Below are positions 1-9,857 of a stretch of 64,000 bases of DNA, in pieces. The position numbers were made by a program, and so were the translations under genes. The DNA comes from Klebsiella sp. BIGb0138 (GTDB taxonomy: Bacteria; Pseudomonadota; Gammaproteobacteria; Enterobacterales; Enterobacteriaceae), in contig NZ_SMCV01000001.1 of NCBI RefSeq assembly GCF_004342285.1, positions 868,001 to 932,000 on the forward strand, read 5' to 3'. Position 1 is the first letter of the stretch; every line of letters begins with the position of its first letter. Under the pieces are notes generated by a model. The model saw only the letters and a list, made by a program, of their open reading frames with translations, was not told where the DNA came from and ran no database searches.

Positions 1-275
1 CATTCGACAACTACTGGTACGTGAATTTAAAGTTCAGCGCCGGTTAACCCCGCGCCGCGAAACATCTGCTAAACGTCAGACAAAGAGTATAAGTCCGTAT
101 GACCAACTATCACAGACACTTATCAAAATTGAATGCTAAGCGGTTGTAGTGCCGCTACATACTGCCTCAAAGTCGATAAAAACGCACCGTAATTATTGAC
201 CGAATCAGCGTATTTCGCCTGGCGATTAACCCTAAATGCGCAGCGCAGGCGGGATGCTTTGCGCTGCATCATTTA
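1..275. other. Intergenic region between rlmN and probable rodZ
   Basis: No complete gene is seen here. In E. coli rodZ starts about 285 bases downstream of the rlmN stop on the same strand. Here a reverse-strand ATG lies at 1-3, which fits a rodZ start cut by the window edge, but one codon cannot prove it. A reverse-strand TATACT at 86-91 could be its -10 box. An 8-bp stem (240-247 with 260-267) lies just beyond the rlmN stop, without a clear U-tract. Confidence 0.4.
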
Positions 276-1442
276 TCAGACCGTTTTCACGTCGATCGTT
301 TCGCCCTGCATACGCTTGCGCAGCGTACGTTTGGTGCGGTCGATAACGTCACCGGCCAGCTGCCCGCAGGCGGCATCGATGTCGTCGCCGCGCGTTTTAC
401 GCACGATGGTGGTGAAGCCATATTCCATCAGGACCTTGGAGAAACGGTCGATGCGGCTATTGGAGCTACGGCCATACGGCGCGCCCGGGAACGGGTTCCA
501 TGGGATCAGGTTGATCTTGCACGGCGTATCTTTCAGCAGCGCAGCCAGCTCATGCGCATGTTCGGTACCGTCGTTGACATGATCGAGCATCACGTACTCG
601 ATAGTGACGCGGCCCTGGTTGGCGTTGGACTTCGAAATGTAGCCGCGCACCGAGTTCAGGAAGGTCTCGATATTATACTTCTTGTTGATCGGCACGATTT
701 CGTCGCGAATCGTGTCGTTCGGCGCGTGCAGAGAAATCGCCAGCGCGACATCGATCATATCGCCGAGCTTATCCAGCGCCGGAACCACCCCGGAGGTCGA
801 GAGCGTCACGCGACGTTTGGAGAGACCAAAACCAAAGTCATCCAGCATGATTTCCATCGCCGGCACCACGTTGGTCAGGTTCAGCAGCGGTTCGCCCATC
901 CCCATCATCACCACGTTGGTGATCGGACGTTGGCCGGTAATTTTCGCCGCGCCGACGATTTTCGCCGCGCGCCATACCTGGCCGATAATTTCAGACACCC
1001 GCAGGTTGCGGTTAAAGCCCTGCTGCGCCGTCGAGCAGAATTTACACTCCAGCGCGCACCCGACCTGTGATGAGACGCACAGGGTGGCACGGTCGTCTTC
1101 CGGAATATAAACCGTTTCAACGCGCTGATCGCCGACGGCAATCGCCCATTTGATGGTCCCGTCGCTGGAGCGTTGCTCCTCGACGACTTCCGGTGCGCGA
1201 ATCTCGGCGACGTCCTTCAGTTTATTGCGCAGCACCTTGTTGATATCGGTCATATCATCAAAGTTGTCGCTGCAGTAGTGATACATCCATTTCATCACCT
1301 GATCGGCGCGGAAAGGCTTTTCGCCCATGTTTTTGAAAAACTCGCGCATCTGCTGACGGTTCAGGTCCAGCAGGTTGATTTTGGCATCTTTGTTCGGCAC
1401 CGTCAGAGCGGCGGTATCAGGTGTGACAATATGTTCAGACAT
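276..1442 (-). CDS. rlmN: 23S rRNA/tRNA adenine-C2 methyltransferase RlmN
   Basis: Radical-SAM enzyme that methylates C2 of A2503 in 23S rRNA and of A37 in some tRNAs, a step tied to translational accuracy. The 388-residue protein has the CxxxCxxC [4Fe-4S] motif at Cys129, Cys133 and Cys136. It also has the two methyl-transfer cysteines of the family, Cys122 and Cys359. It is nearly identical to the 384-residue E. coli protein, with a few extra residues near the N terminus. It lies downstream of ndk on the same strand, but a terminator and an ERIC-like repeat separate the two, so it probably has its own promoter. Confidence 0.97.
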   Translation of the reverse strand: MSEHIVTPDTAALTVPNKDAKINLLDLNRQQMREFFKNMGEKPFRADQVMKWMYHYCSDNFDDMTDINKVLRNKLKDVAEIRAPEVVEEQRSSDGTIKWAIAVGDQRVETVYIPEDDRATLCVSSQVGCALECKFCSTAQQGFNRNLRVSEIIGQVWRAAKIVGAAKITGQRPITNVVMMGMGEPLLNLTNVVPAMEIMLDDFGFGLSKRRVTLSTSGVVPALDKLGDMIDVALAISLHAPNDTIRDEIVPINKKYNIETFLNSVRGYISKSNANQGRVTIEYVMLDHVNDGTEHAHELAALLKDTPCKINLIPWNPFPGAPYGRSSNSRIDRFSKVLMEYGFTTIVRKTRGDDIDAACGQLAGDVIDRTKRTLRKRMQGETIDVKTV

Positions 1443-1489
1443 AATCTATTCCGGCCTCGTTGTTACACGTTATGGCCCCAGGAGGGTTG

Positions 1490-1531
1490 AAAAAAGAAAC
1501 GCCCCTATGAACGAGTGCTCGTCCAGGGGCG
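1490..1531 (-). terminator. Hairpin terminator upstream of rlmN
   Basis: Read on the reverse strand, a GC-rich stem (GCCCCT with AGGGGC, plus an inner ACGAG/CTCGT pairing) is followed by TTTCTTTTTT. This is a normal intrinsic terminator for transcripts coming from ndk and across the ERIC-like repeat. It lies about 50 bases upstream of the rlmN start. Confidence 0.75.
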
Positions 1532-1654
1532 CTGCATTGTACAAATTCTGGTGTATCAATACCACGTTTGCACGTGGCAATGATGAAAAAATCTGTAACT
1601 GCGTACTTGAGCCTCTATGGATTTTCGATTGTCGAAAAGGCGAGGATCGAAGTC

Positions 1655-1772
1655 TCCAAAGTATTTCACGTCACGGCGAGGCGGCGAGTTCGCAAATCCC
1701 CGGGAGCAGAGATAACTCTGTGACCGGGGTGCGCGAATGAAGCCAACAACGCGGCGGCGTGAAAGACGCAGG
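1655..1772 (+). repeat. Degenerate ERIC-like repeat between ndk and rlmN
   Basis: The sequence carries the hallmarks of the roughly 127-bp enterobacterial repetitive intergenic consensus: an AATCCCCGGGAGC block, a central imperfect palindrome, GTGACCGGGGTG, then AGCCAAC and a TGAAAGACG-like end. Several positions differ from the usual element, so it looks like a decayed copy. It ends right beside the ndk stop codon at 1776. Confidence 0.6.
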
Positions 1773-1775
1773 AGA

Positions 1776-2207
1776 TTAGCGGGTGCGCGGGCAAACTTCG
1801 CCTTCAGCGAAGAAATAGGCGATTTCGCGCGCAGCAGATTCAACGGAGTCGGAACCGTGGGTGCCGTTCTCGGTGAAGCTGTCTGCGTAATCAGCGCGCA
1901 GAGTACCCGCCAGCGCGTTGTCCGGGTTGGTGGCGCCCAGCAGGTCACGGTGACGCTGCACGGCATTTTCGCCTTCCAGAACGGAAACCACGATCGGGCC
2001 GGAAGTCATGAACTCAACCAGACCGTCAAAGAATGGGCGACCTTCGTGCTCAGCATAGAAACCGCGAGCCTGCTCAACGGTCAGGTGCAGCATTTTGGTG
2101 CCGACGATTTTGAACCCTGCAGCTTCAAAGCGAGAAAAGATGCCGCCAATAACGTTTTTTGCCACCGCGTTTGGTTTAATGATGGAAAAAGTACGTTCAA
2201 TAGCCAT
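1776..2207 (-). CDS. ndk: Nucleoside diphosphate kinase
   Basis: Transfers the gamma phosphate of ATP to nucleoside diphosphates through a phospho-histidine and so balances NTP and dNTP pools. The 143-residue protein matches E. coli Ndk over its full length, including the N-terminal [14 protein letters not shown] and the [12 protein letters not shown] motif. A longer upstream reading frame exists, but the ATG at 2207 has a good AGAGG ribosome site and gives exactly the family length. A perfect TATAAT (2265-2270, reverse strand) lies upstream, and a 14-bp palindrome falls in the leader. Confidence 0.98.
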   Translation of the reverse strand: MAIERTFSIIKPNAVAKNVIGGIFSRFEAAGFKIVGTKMLHLTVEQARGFYAEHEGRPFFDGLVEFMTSGPIVVSVLEGENAVQRHRDLLGATNPDNALAGTLRADYADSFTENGTHGSDSVESAAREIAYFFAEGEVCPRTR

Positions 2208-2239
2208 GATTACCTCTAATAAAATGTTCTGTTGTTGCG

Positions 2240-2270
2240 CATACGATCGTATGGCCTGGCGCGCATTATA
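2240..2270 (-). promoter_or_regulatory. ndk promoter -10 box and leader palindrome
   Basis: A perfect TATAAT lies at 2265-2270 on the reverse strand. Just downstream of the expected transcription start is the perfect 14-bp palindrome CATACGATCGTATG (2240-2253), which could be an operator or a 5' hairpin. The -35 region is not clear. The regulator, if any, is unknown. Confidence 0.5.
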
Positions 2271-2369
2271 ATGAGCAACGCCGGCGCTGCCTATGGATGA
2301 AGGTAACATTTTGTTAAAATAAGACGAGTTTTGGCAACACAAAAAGCAGGGGGATTGTTCGTCCGGCTT

Positions 2370-4694
2370 TTATTGCAAAGTAAAATTCGCCGCCGCTACC
2401 TGCCCGCCCTCATCCATCACCACCAGTTGATAACCGTCGGGCCGCGCCAGCGCAACCGTGGCGCTGGCGCCGGCGGCGTCCAGGGGTTCGCCATTGAGGA
2501 ACCACCAGCGCCGCCCCTCCCCGCCGGTAGTCTGCAACGACAGCATCACCCGGGCCTCACCCGGTAGGCGTTTAATCACGGTCCCGTCGCGCACGCCGGA
2601 GAGCACCAGCGGTACGGCATCCGTCGCCTGCGGCGGCGGACAGTCTGCCGAAACGCCCCCCAGCCTCGCCGCTCGCCGCTCGCCCGGCGGCAGCCAGGGT
2701 TCCAGCGGCAGCGGCCAGACATCCACCTCTTTCTCCATCGCGCCGGGGCAATCCGCCGCGACCCGCAGCCCCTGCGCATTTAACCACACCGGGAAACGAA
2801 TACCGCGAACGCCTTCCTGACCAGGCAGCAGCAGCGTCGGCGGCTGGCCGTCGTCAAGCAGCCATGTGGCCAGCCGACGCCGACAATTGACGTCACCGGC
2901 CGCCAGGCTCTGCCCGCCCGGCCAGCAAATCGTCGCCGCGCTGACCGTTTGCGGACGCGGGTCGGTGGGCAATCCGCCGTGCCCCATCGCCGGGCGGGCC
3001 AGCAGCATATTGTTAACCTGGTTAAGCAGCGGGACCGCGCTGGCAAAACCAAACTGCCCTACCACCGGCGTCCCGTCCGGTCGCCCGGTCCAGATACCAA
3101 TAAGATAGCGGGCGTTAACGCCAATCGCCCAGGCATCGCGATAGCCGTAGCTGGTGCCGGTTTTCCACGCCAGCGGAACCACCTGCACCAGCGAAGCGTC
3201 CGGCACCGGCTGGGCTTCGCCAGCCAGGATCCGCCGGACTATCCATGCCGCACCAGGCGACAACAGCGGCCTCTCTACCAGCGGGTCGTCCGCTTTCATC
3301 CGCAGCCGGGCGGCTTTGCCATGACGCGCAAAGGCGCTATACCCGGCGACGATATCCTCCAGCTTCGCGCCCGCTCCGCCCAGGATCAGCGATAGATTCG
3401 GCTCCGCGCCCGCCGGCAGCATCAGCGGCAGCCCGGCGTTGCGCAGCGTTGCGGCAAAGCGTTTCGGCCCGTAGGCTTCCAGCACCTGTACCGCCGGAAG
3501 ATTCAGAGAGCGAACCAGGGCTTCGCTGGCGCTGACCGGCCCATGAAAGCCGCTATCAAAGTTACCGGGCCGGTAATCGCTGAAACGACGCGGAACGTCC
3601 TGCAATAACGAGGCCGGGTGAATCAGCCCTTCATCCAGCGCCATGCCATAGACGAACGGCTTCAGCACCGAGCCAGGCGAACGAATCGCCGACACCATAT
3701 CGATATGGCCAAAGCGACTGTCGTCGGCGATATCCGCCGACCCAACCCAGCCTCGCACTTTCATATTGGTATGATCGACCACCACCATCGCCAGCGAACT
3801 GCGCGACGGTAGCCGTGCTTTCCAGTTGAGCGCCAGGTCCTCCAGCTGTCGCTGGAGTCCGGCATCCAGAGTGGTCACGACTTTCTCTTTGTCGCTACGC
3901 GCCAGCACGCGGCGGGAAAACAGCGGGGCCAGCTGCGGCATCTGCCGCGGGAACAGCCATACCGGCTCTTCAATGGCTTCATCTACCGCCTTGCCAGGCC
4001 ACACCCCTTGCGTACGCATCCGCTGCAGCACCTTATCCCGTGCGGCCTGGGCACGCTGCGGCCAGCGGTCCGGACGTAAACGACTCGGCGCCTGCGGCAA
4101 CACCGCCAGCAGCGCCGCTTCGCCATAGCTCAGCTGCGCGGGCGCTTTGCCGAGATAGGCCCAGCTGGCGGCGCCAATCCCCTGCAGCGTCCCGCCAAAG
4201 GGGGCGCGGTTAAGATACAGGGTCAGAATATCGCTTTTCGATAAATGCCACTCCAGTTGCAGCGCGCGCCAGAGCTGACGCAGCTTGCCGCCGAAGGTAC
4301 GAGGATGGGGATCGAGCAGCCGGGCGACCTGCATAGTCAGCGTACTGCCGCCGGAGATCACTCGCCCGGAGGCGACATCCTGCCAGGCGGCGCGCACGAT
4401 AGAAAACGGGTTGACCCCCGGATGATCCCAGAACCAGCGATCCTCATACTGGATCAGGGCCTGCAAATAGCGCGGAGAGACATCCCCGAGGGTAACCGGA
4501 TAACGCCAGACGCCCTGCTCATCGGCAAAGCGCCATAGCGGCGTACCGTCCTCAGCCACCACCACCCGGGCCGGCGCCACTTCATGCAGCGGTAAGGGCC
4601 ACAGACGATCGGCCGCCAGCACCGCCAGCCATAGCAGAAGAACGAACGCCGCCAGCCAGCGCCAGCGGCGTTTTACATTGCTCAACGGCCGCAT
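2370..4694 (-). CDS. pbpC: Penicillin-binding protein 1C
   Basis: Bifunctional class A penicillin-binding protein anchored in the inner membrane. One hydrophobic segment spans about residues 13-29. The glycosyltransferase domain follows, with its catalytic Glu84 in YEDRWFWDHPG. The transpeptidase domain has SxxK at Ser342-Lys345 and a KTGTSYGYRDAW motif. The C-terminal part resembles the BiPBP_C domain. Length 774, against about 770 in E. coli. Its start codon directly abuts the stop of yfhM, so the two are co-transcribed and probably coupled. This pairing of PBP1C with a bacterial alpha-2-macroglobulin is conserved. Confidence 0.97.
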   Translation of the reverse strand: MRPLSNVKRRWRWLAAFVLLLWLAVLAADRLWPLPLHEVAPARVVVAEDGTPLWRFADEQGVWRYPVTLGDVSPRYLQALIQYEDRWFWDHPGVNPFSIVRAAWQDVASGRVISGGSTLTMQVARLLDPHPRTFGGKLRQLWRALQLEWHLSKSDILTLYLNRAPFGGTLQGIGAASWAYLGKAPAQLSYGEAALLAVLPQAPSRLRPDRWPQRAQAARDKVLQRMRTQGVWPGKAVDEAIEEPVWLFPRQMPQLAPLFSRRVLARSDKEKVVTTLDAGLQRQLEDLALNWKARLPSRSSLAMVVVDHTNMKVRGWVGSADIADDSRFGHIDMVSAIRSPGSVLKPFVYGMALDEGLIHPASLLQDVPRRFSDYRPGNFDSGFHGPVSASEALVRSLNLPAVQVLEAYGPKRFAATLRNAGLPLMLPAGAEPNLSLILGGAGAKLEDIVAGYSAFARHGKAARLRMKADDPLVERPLLSPGAAWIVRRILAGEAQPVPDASLVQVVPLAWKTGTSYGYRDAWAIGVNARYLIGIWTGRPDGTPVVGQFGFASAVPLLNQVNNMLLARPAMGHGGLPTDPRPQTVSAATICWPGGQSLAAGDVNCRRRLATWLLDDGQPPTLLLPGQEGVRGIRFPVWLNAQGLRVAADCPGAMEKEVDVWPLPLEPWLPPGERRAARLGGVSADCPPPQATDAVPLVLSGVRDGTVIKRLPGEARVMLSLQTTGGEGRRWWFLNGEPLDAAGASATVALARPDGYQLVVMDEGGQVAAANFTLQ

Positions 4695-7600
4695 TTACGG
4701 AGTAACAATCAGCGGACCGCTGGCCGCACCGGTAGCCCGCCACTGCGGAACATACATCGATTCCACCTGCGGCTGCGGTACCTGGTAGCGCCCAGGCGTG
4801 ACCGCCCGCGCCAGATAAACCAGGGTCACCGGCTGCCCTTCATTAATCGCGACGGCGGCAACAAAACGATCGTCGCGGAACTCAATATGCTGAATATCCG
4901 CCTGCTGCATCTGGTTCAGCAGATTCTGTACCCCCTCGCCGTTCTCCTGCAGGCTGGCGCTGCTGTTCGCCAGGTTCTGGTTTTCCAGCTCCAGCCCCGC
5001 CGGCAGCAGATCCACCACCAACGCATCCGGTACATTGCGGCTGGCGGTGATTTCCAGTTTCACCAGCACCAGCTCGCCGCTACGCAGCGAGGTCAGCGAT
5101 TTCTGCTGGCCACGGGTATCAAAGATCTGCCGTTCGATACCCAGCACGTTCCCCGCAGACGGCGGAGCGGTCAGCGGATAGCCGCTGCTATCAAGACGTA
5201 GCCAGAGCGGCCGATCGCCGCTGTTGCTGACCTGCAGCGTCACCAGCCGATCGGCGCTGAGATTGCGGGTCTGCGCTTTGTCCGCAGACAGCGGCTGCGC
5301 CTGGAGCGAAGTTTGCGCCTGCCAGTTGCCGGGTAAATCTTGCAGCGTCCGCCCGGCCAGGAACAGCGCATTGGTCTCCTGGGTGGAGAGCCAGCGCTGG
5401 CCGTAGGCCTCTTCCGCCAGATTGCTCAGTAAGACGTTCTGTGCGTCCGGCAGCAGCTTGTTCTCCTCCAGCAGCGCCAGCTTCAGGGCATCATCGCGCA
5501 ACGCGCTGCCATAATCGCCCAGCCAGCGGTTCTGATCCTGACGCGGCGTCGTCATCGCCAGCTGCAGCGCCTCATCGCCGCGCGGCGCATCGCCCATCGC
5601 TTTCAGAGCGATGCCCAGCTGCAACAGCGGCAGGCCGGAGCGCGCCTGATCATGGCGGCTCCAGACTTCGCGCAGGGCCCCCAGCGGCGCTTTTTGCTGC
5701 CGCGCCAGTACCAGAGCAGCATAGGCCTGAGCGGCAAAACGGCTGGCCTGCGCATCATCGCTATAGCGCACGGTCATCAAACCCGGCTCCTGCAGATAGC
5801 GGAGCAGACGCTGGTTGCCGTTGTTCAGCGCCCGGGTTGGTACGCTATAGCCCTGCTCGCCCGCCCGGACGAGGAAATCCATGGCGTAGGCGGTCAGCCA
5901 GTACTCTTCCGGCCCTTCTTTGTCCCAGAGGGCAAAACCGCCGTCATCACGCTGCATCTGCAGCAGACGGGAGATGCCGATATCCACCGCCGCCCGTCGT
6001 TTTTCATCACTGTCGCCGGCAATCCCCAACGTTTTTAGCTGGGCGGCGTTGGTATAGAGCGACGGGAACAACCCGCTGGCGGTCTGCTCCAGACAGCCGT
6101 AAGGGTAGGCCTTGAGATCGCGGATATAGCGGGCCAGGTTCAACGGCGGCTTGCCGCTGAGCACCAGCTGTCCCTGCAGCGTCGCCGGAGAGAAGCCCTG
6201 CGTTTGCCCGGCCGGTGCCTGCCAGCTTTCTCCCGGCTGCAGCACCGCCCCGCTATTCACGGTTTGCGCCGGGAAGGCCGGGCGAACGCCGATTTTCCAC
6301 TGTTTCTGCAGCGGGGTGAACGTTTCCCCCGGCAGAGCCAGACCGCTGATGGTGGCGTTAACCTGACCATCGCCGAATCCCTCACTCGCGCTCACCGGGA
6401 CAAACAGGGTACGACGAGCGCCGGGGGCCAGCTGAACCGGCGGAATAGCCTCGCCGTCGAGCCGCAGCAAACCGCCGGCGGTCAGCGCCACGTTCAGCGT
6501 TTGCGGCCGATCCGTCAGGTTGCTGAGATCCAGCGCCAGCCGGGTCGCATCGCCGCTGGCGAGGAAACGCGGCGTGTTCAGCTCGGCAATCACCGGCGCC
6601 GCCACCACCACTTTCTCGTCGCTGCTGCCAAAGTCGTCGGCGGTCCACGCCTGAGCCATCACCCGCAGCTCGCCGTTAAAATCGCCGATCGGCAGCGTGA
6701 CCGACCCTTCGCCCTTATCATCCAGCACCACCGGCTGCGCCTGTTGCGCAATAATCGTGACGTGGTTTACCGGCGGCTTACCGCCGCGTTTGAGTTCATC
6801 GCCGTCACCGCCAAAGCGCAGGCTGGCGAGACGCCCCTGTCCCTCAATCACCTGACCGTAGATATCATAGATATCCGCCCCGTAGCGCTTCTGGCCGAAG
6901 AAGGCTTGCCACGGATCCGGAGTGGCATAATCGGTAATATTCAATACCCCGCTATCCACGGCGGAGAGCAGGACATTCACCTGTTTCGGCACCTCGCCCT
7001 GCGGCACGCTGGCTTTGACTTTTACCGTCAGCGGCTGGTTCGGGCGCATTTTGTCAGGCGCATCCAGGGCGAGGCTCAGACGGCGGTTGTCATCGCCCAG
7101 CGGCAGATGCAGCAGACCCACCGCCCGTTTCGGCGTCGCGGAACGGGATTTATCGCCGGGGCGAATCACCAGCGTGCTGAGGTAGAGATCGTGGCGGTTC
7201 CAGGCTTTATCGACCGGAATCGACAGATCCATCCCGCTCGCCGGGACATCAATTTCCTGCCACCACAGCGGCCCATCGCTGGATTCCACCAGCGCGTAGC
7301 CTTTACCCGCCGCGGGGGCGGCAATATGCAGCCTGATGGTATCGCCCGGTTTGTAGGCCGGCTTATCCAGCTTCATGGTGACCCGATCCGGGCGCGCGGC
7401 GCCTGCCCCATCGCTGTTATCCTGCCAGCTGTAGCCTGCCCAGAAGCGCACGCTGCTGACGATATCATCCGGACCTTTCACCTCCAGCCGGTAGGACCCC
7501 CATTCCACCGGGAAACTCACCTTCGCCGTTTGCCCCGCCTGCAGATCCAGTGACGCCTCCCCTTCCTGGAGATCTTTTTGATCAAACTGCGACTGCCAGC

Positions 7601-9647
7601 CTTCGCTGTCCGACCAGTTCCAGTAGTAATCGCGACGTTCACGGATCAGGCGGACCTGTAGCCCGGAGACCGCCTGTTTGTCGCCTTTGGCGTCGGCATA
7701 GACAATCTCAAACGCGGCGCTGCTGTTTTCATCCACCACCGGCTGCTTCACCGTGCTGTCGGTGCGGTAGTCGTACACCTCTTTGAGAGCAAACTGCGGA
7801 CGAATGCCCGGCAGCGCGGCGGCAGGCCAGATCGCCTGCTGCACCGTACGGGTCACCGGCCGGCCGCCGGATTCCAGCAGGCTGGCCTGTAAAATCACCT
7901 GCAATGGCGAATGGCTATCCTGCCACTGGCTGGCGGTGGTCACTTCCCCCTGCCCTTTTTCATCCAGCGTCATCTGGACTTCATCCAGACTGCGGGAGAG
8001 GTTTTCTTCGGCAATATCGCCGAACTGGAAGCCCGGCAGCGCCGCGACCGCGTCGCGCAGCGGGCGCAGGAACAGTTTTCCCTGCAGCTGATTGCCGCTG
8101 GCCGGCGCGCCGTAGAGGTAGGCGCCAGCGACAGCGAAGCGGACATCGGCGTCAGGGGCAACGGGGGCGTTTTGCGGCGTCAGATTTAAGGCCATCCGTT
8201 CAGGCATAAAATCTTCGACGTGGAAATCCCACTCGCGCGGCTGATTGTCGCCGGTACTGGCGCGGATATGCCACATGCCGGTTGCCGCGCCGCTATCCAG
8301 CGCAAAGGTAAACTGATACAGACCGTTGACCGGCTTGATGACCTGCGAGCGGATCGTCTGGCCGTCCGGCTGAACCACCTCAAGCTTCACCGGCTGCTCG
8401 GCCAGCGGCTTACCGTCGCCATCACGGAGCAGCGCGTTGAGAATCACCGTTTCGCCCGGGCGGTAGAGATCGCGCGGACCAAACATAAAGAACTGTTTGC
8501 TGAACCCCGGGGCACCGGCAATCGAAAACTCGGCGAGGTCCAGCGCGGGCAGTTTGAGATCCAGCAGGGTAGTTTGCCCCGCTTTGCGCGCCAGCAGCAG
8601 CGCCGCGTCTTTATCGGTCTGCAGGGTGGCATGCCCCTGGCCATCGCTTTGCGCCTGCGCCAGAGTCTGCCCCTTCGCATTCAGCAGCTGTATCTCAATA
8701 TCAGATTGCGCCGCTCCGTTCTCAAGGCTCTGGGTAAAGACATCCAGCCGGTGATGATAGCGGTGCGCCGACACGCCGATATCGCTCAGCGTAAACAGGG
8801 TTGCGGCGTTGCTGTAGCTATAGCGCCCGGCCTGATTCATCACCGCGATATACACGCCCGGCTGCTGTAGCGGTTTAATATCCGCCAGCGGCAGCAGCAG
8901 TTTTTCCCGCGTATTGCGCGCCGGATTGAGGTCGAAACGCCCGGTGTAAACCAGATCGGCCATTTTCAGCAGCTCATCGGACTCCCAGTTACTCAATGAA
9001 TTGCGGTATTCCCACTGGCTGACGAAGGCCGGGAGCGATTCCGGCTTAATACGGAAAAAGTTCACATCGATATTATCGACGTTCAACGCCATCACCGGCA
9101 GGCCGGCGACCACGTTGCCCGGCAACAGCGAACCGCGGCTGGCGAAGCCAATACTCGGGGCAATGTCGCGGGTAGCGATGGTTTTTTCAAAATGGGTGTC
9201 GAAGGTGGCGGCGTTCAGCGCGCTCAGCGTCGGGTCAACGGAGACAATCAGCTCGCGTTTCGGCTCAAGATGGCGCAAGCGCAGCTCTTTCAGATTCGGC
9301 GCCAGTTCCCATGCGCCGTCAACCTTGCCGCTTTTTTTATCGACAAGATGCACGCTGCGGGAGAAATCCTGATCCGGCTGAAGCGGAACCGAGAAGGTGA
9401 GGACCAGCGTGGCCGCCCCGTCCAGCTGCACTTCCGAAGCGTCAAGCAGCGTCAGCGCCTTGCCTTTGTTTTTTTCCGCCAGCGCCGCCAGCCGGGCGCT
9501 ATCGGGCTTTGCCCCGCCTTTGTCCGCAGAAGCAGAGGAAGAGGCGGCCGGTGCGACGGCCTGTGGTTTACCGCTGTCATCACAGGCGGTCAGCGATAGT
9601 GCAGTCAGTAGCGCCAGAGACAACGCCGCGAATCGAAATGGTTTCAT
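4695..9647 (-). CDS. yfhM: Alpha-2-macroglobulin family lipoprotein YfhM
   Basis: A 1650-residue bacterial alpha-2-macroglobulin, thought to trap attacking proteases in the periplasm. The N terminus is a lipoprotein signal ending in the lipobox LTAC. Aspartate follows the lipidated cysteine, which predicts retention at the inner membrane. The thioester motif CLEQ is present, with its cysteine at residue 1185, so covalent trapping should be possible. It is directly followed by pbpC. The working model for this pair is that the trap protects the periplasm while PBP1C repairs damaged wall; that model is family knowledge, not shown here. Confidence 0.97.
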   Translation of the reverse strand: MKPFRFAALSLALLTALSLTACDDSGKPQAVAPAASSSASADKGGAKPDSARLAALAEKNKGKALTLLDASEVQLDGAATLVLTFSVPLQPDQDFSRSVHLVDKKSGKVDGAWELAPNLKELRLRHLEPKRELIVSVDPTLSALNAATFDTHFEKTIATRDIAPSIGFASRGSLLPGNVVAGLPVMALNVDNIDVNFFRIKPESLPAFVSQWEYRNSLSNWESDELLKMADLVYTGRFDLNPARNTREKLLLPLADIKPLQQPGVYIAVMNQAGRYSYSNAATLFTLSDIGVSAHRYHHRLDVFTQSLENGAAQSDIEIQLLNAKGQTLAQAQSDGQGHATLQTDKDAALLLARKAGQTTLLDLKLPALDLAEFSIAGAPGFSKQFFMFGPRDLYRPGETVILNALLRDGDGKPLAEQPVKLEVVQPDGQTIRSQVIKPVNGLYQFTFALDSGAATGMWHIRASTGDNQPREWDFHVEDFMPERMALNLTPQNAPVAPDADVRFAVAGAYLYGAPASGNQLQGKLFLRPLRDAVAALPGFQFGDIAEENLSRSLDEVQMTLDEKGQGEVTTASQWQDSHSPLQVILQASLLESGGRPVTRTVQQAIWPAAALPGIRPQFALKEVYDYRTDSTVKQPVVDENSSAAFEIVYADAKGDKQAVSGLQVRLIRERRDYYWNWSDSEGWQSQFDQKDLQEGEASLDLQAGQTAKVSFPVEWGSYRLEVKGPDDIVSSVRFWAGYSWQDNSDGAGAARPDRVTMKLDKPAYKPGDTIRLHIAAPAAGKGYALVESSDGPLWWQEIDVPASGMDLSIPVDKAWNRHDLYLSTLVIRPGDKSRSATPKRAVGLLHLPLGDDNRRLSLALDAPDKMRPNQPLTVKVKASVPQGEVPKQVNVLLSAVDSGVLNITDYATPDPWQAFFGQKRYGADIYDIYGQVIEGQGRLASLRFGGDGDELKRGGKPPVNHVTIIAQQAQPVVLDDKGEGSVTLPIGDFNGELRVMAQAWTADDFGSSDEKVVVAAPVIAELNTPRFLASGDATRLALDLSNLTDRPQTLNVALTAGGLLRLDGEAIPPVQLAPGARRTLFVPVSASEGFGDGQVNATISGLALPGETFTPLQKQWKIGVRPAFPAQTVNSGAVLQPGESWQAPAGQTQGFSPATLQGQLVLSGKPPLNLARYIRDLKAYPYGCLEQTASGLFPSLYTNAAQLKTLGIAGDSDEKRRAAVDIGISRLLQMQRDDGGFALWDKEGPEEYWLTAYAMDFLVRAGEQGYSVPTRALNNGNQRLLRYLQEPGLMTVRYSDDAQASRFAAQAYAALVLARQQKAPLGALREVWSRHDQARSGLPLLQLGIALKAMGDAPRGDEALQLAMTTPRQDQNRWLGDYGSALRDDALKLALLEENKLLPDAQNVLLSNLAEEAYGQRWLSTQETNALFLAGRTLQDLPGNWQAQTSLQAQPLSADKAQTRNLSADRLVTLQVSNSGDRPLWLRLDSSGYPLTAPPSAGNVLGIERQIFDTRGQQKSLTSLRSGELVLVKLEITASRNVPDALVVDLLPAGLELENQNLANSSASLQENGEGVQNLLNQMQQADIQHIEFRDDRFVAAVAINEGQPVTLVYLARAVTPGRYQVPQPQVESMYVPQWRATGAASGPLIVTP

Positions 9648-9857
9648 CCTTTAACCCCTCGGCCGAAAGACCGGATACAAACGGTGAACACAGTATTATG
9701 CGCCAACGACGGAATTACCAATAGCCACCATAATAGAATCTGGCTAAACCTATTTTAAGGTACGTCGCGGCGTCGCAACTCCGGTGCTCTGAGCTTGTCA
9801 GCCGTCGGGAAAACGTCGACAATTCATTGATTGATGGATAATAAAACGGAGGCCCCC
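9648..9857. promoter_or_regulatory. Divergent yfhM/sseA intergenic region
   Basis: The two genes are transcribed away from each other, so both promoters must lie here. I see no convincing -35/-10 pair or operator. The only clear signal is the GGAGG ribosome site at 9848-9852 that fixes the sseA start. Confidence 0.5.

Noticed and set aside
3-47. Plus-strand tail FDNYWYVNLKFSAG ending in TAA at the window edge
   Set aside because: It reads like a protein end, but only 14 codons are visible. The position fits the leader of rodZ on the other strand better.
6204-7553. 449-codon open frame on the plus strand inside yfhM
   Set aside because: It lies fully antisense to a conserved lipoprotein gene, has no recognisable domain, and is arginine/glutamine-rich as expected for a GC-rich shadow frame.
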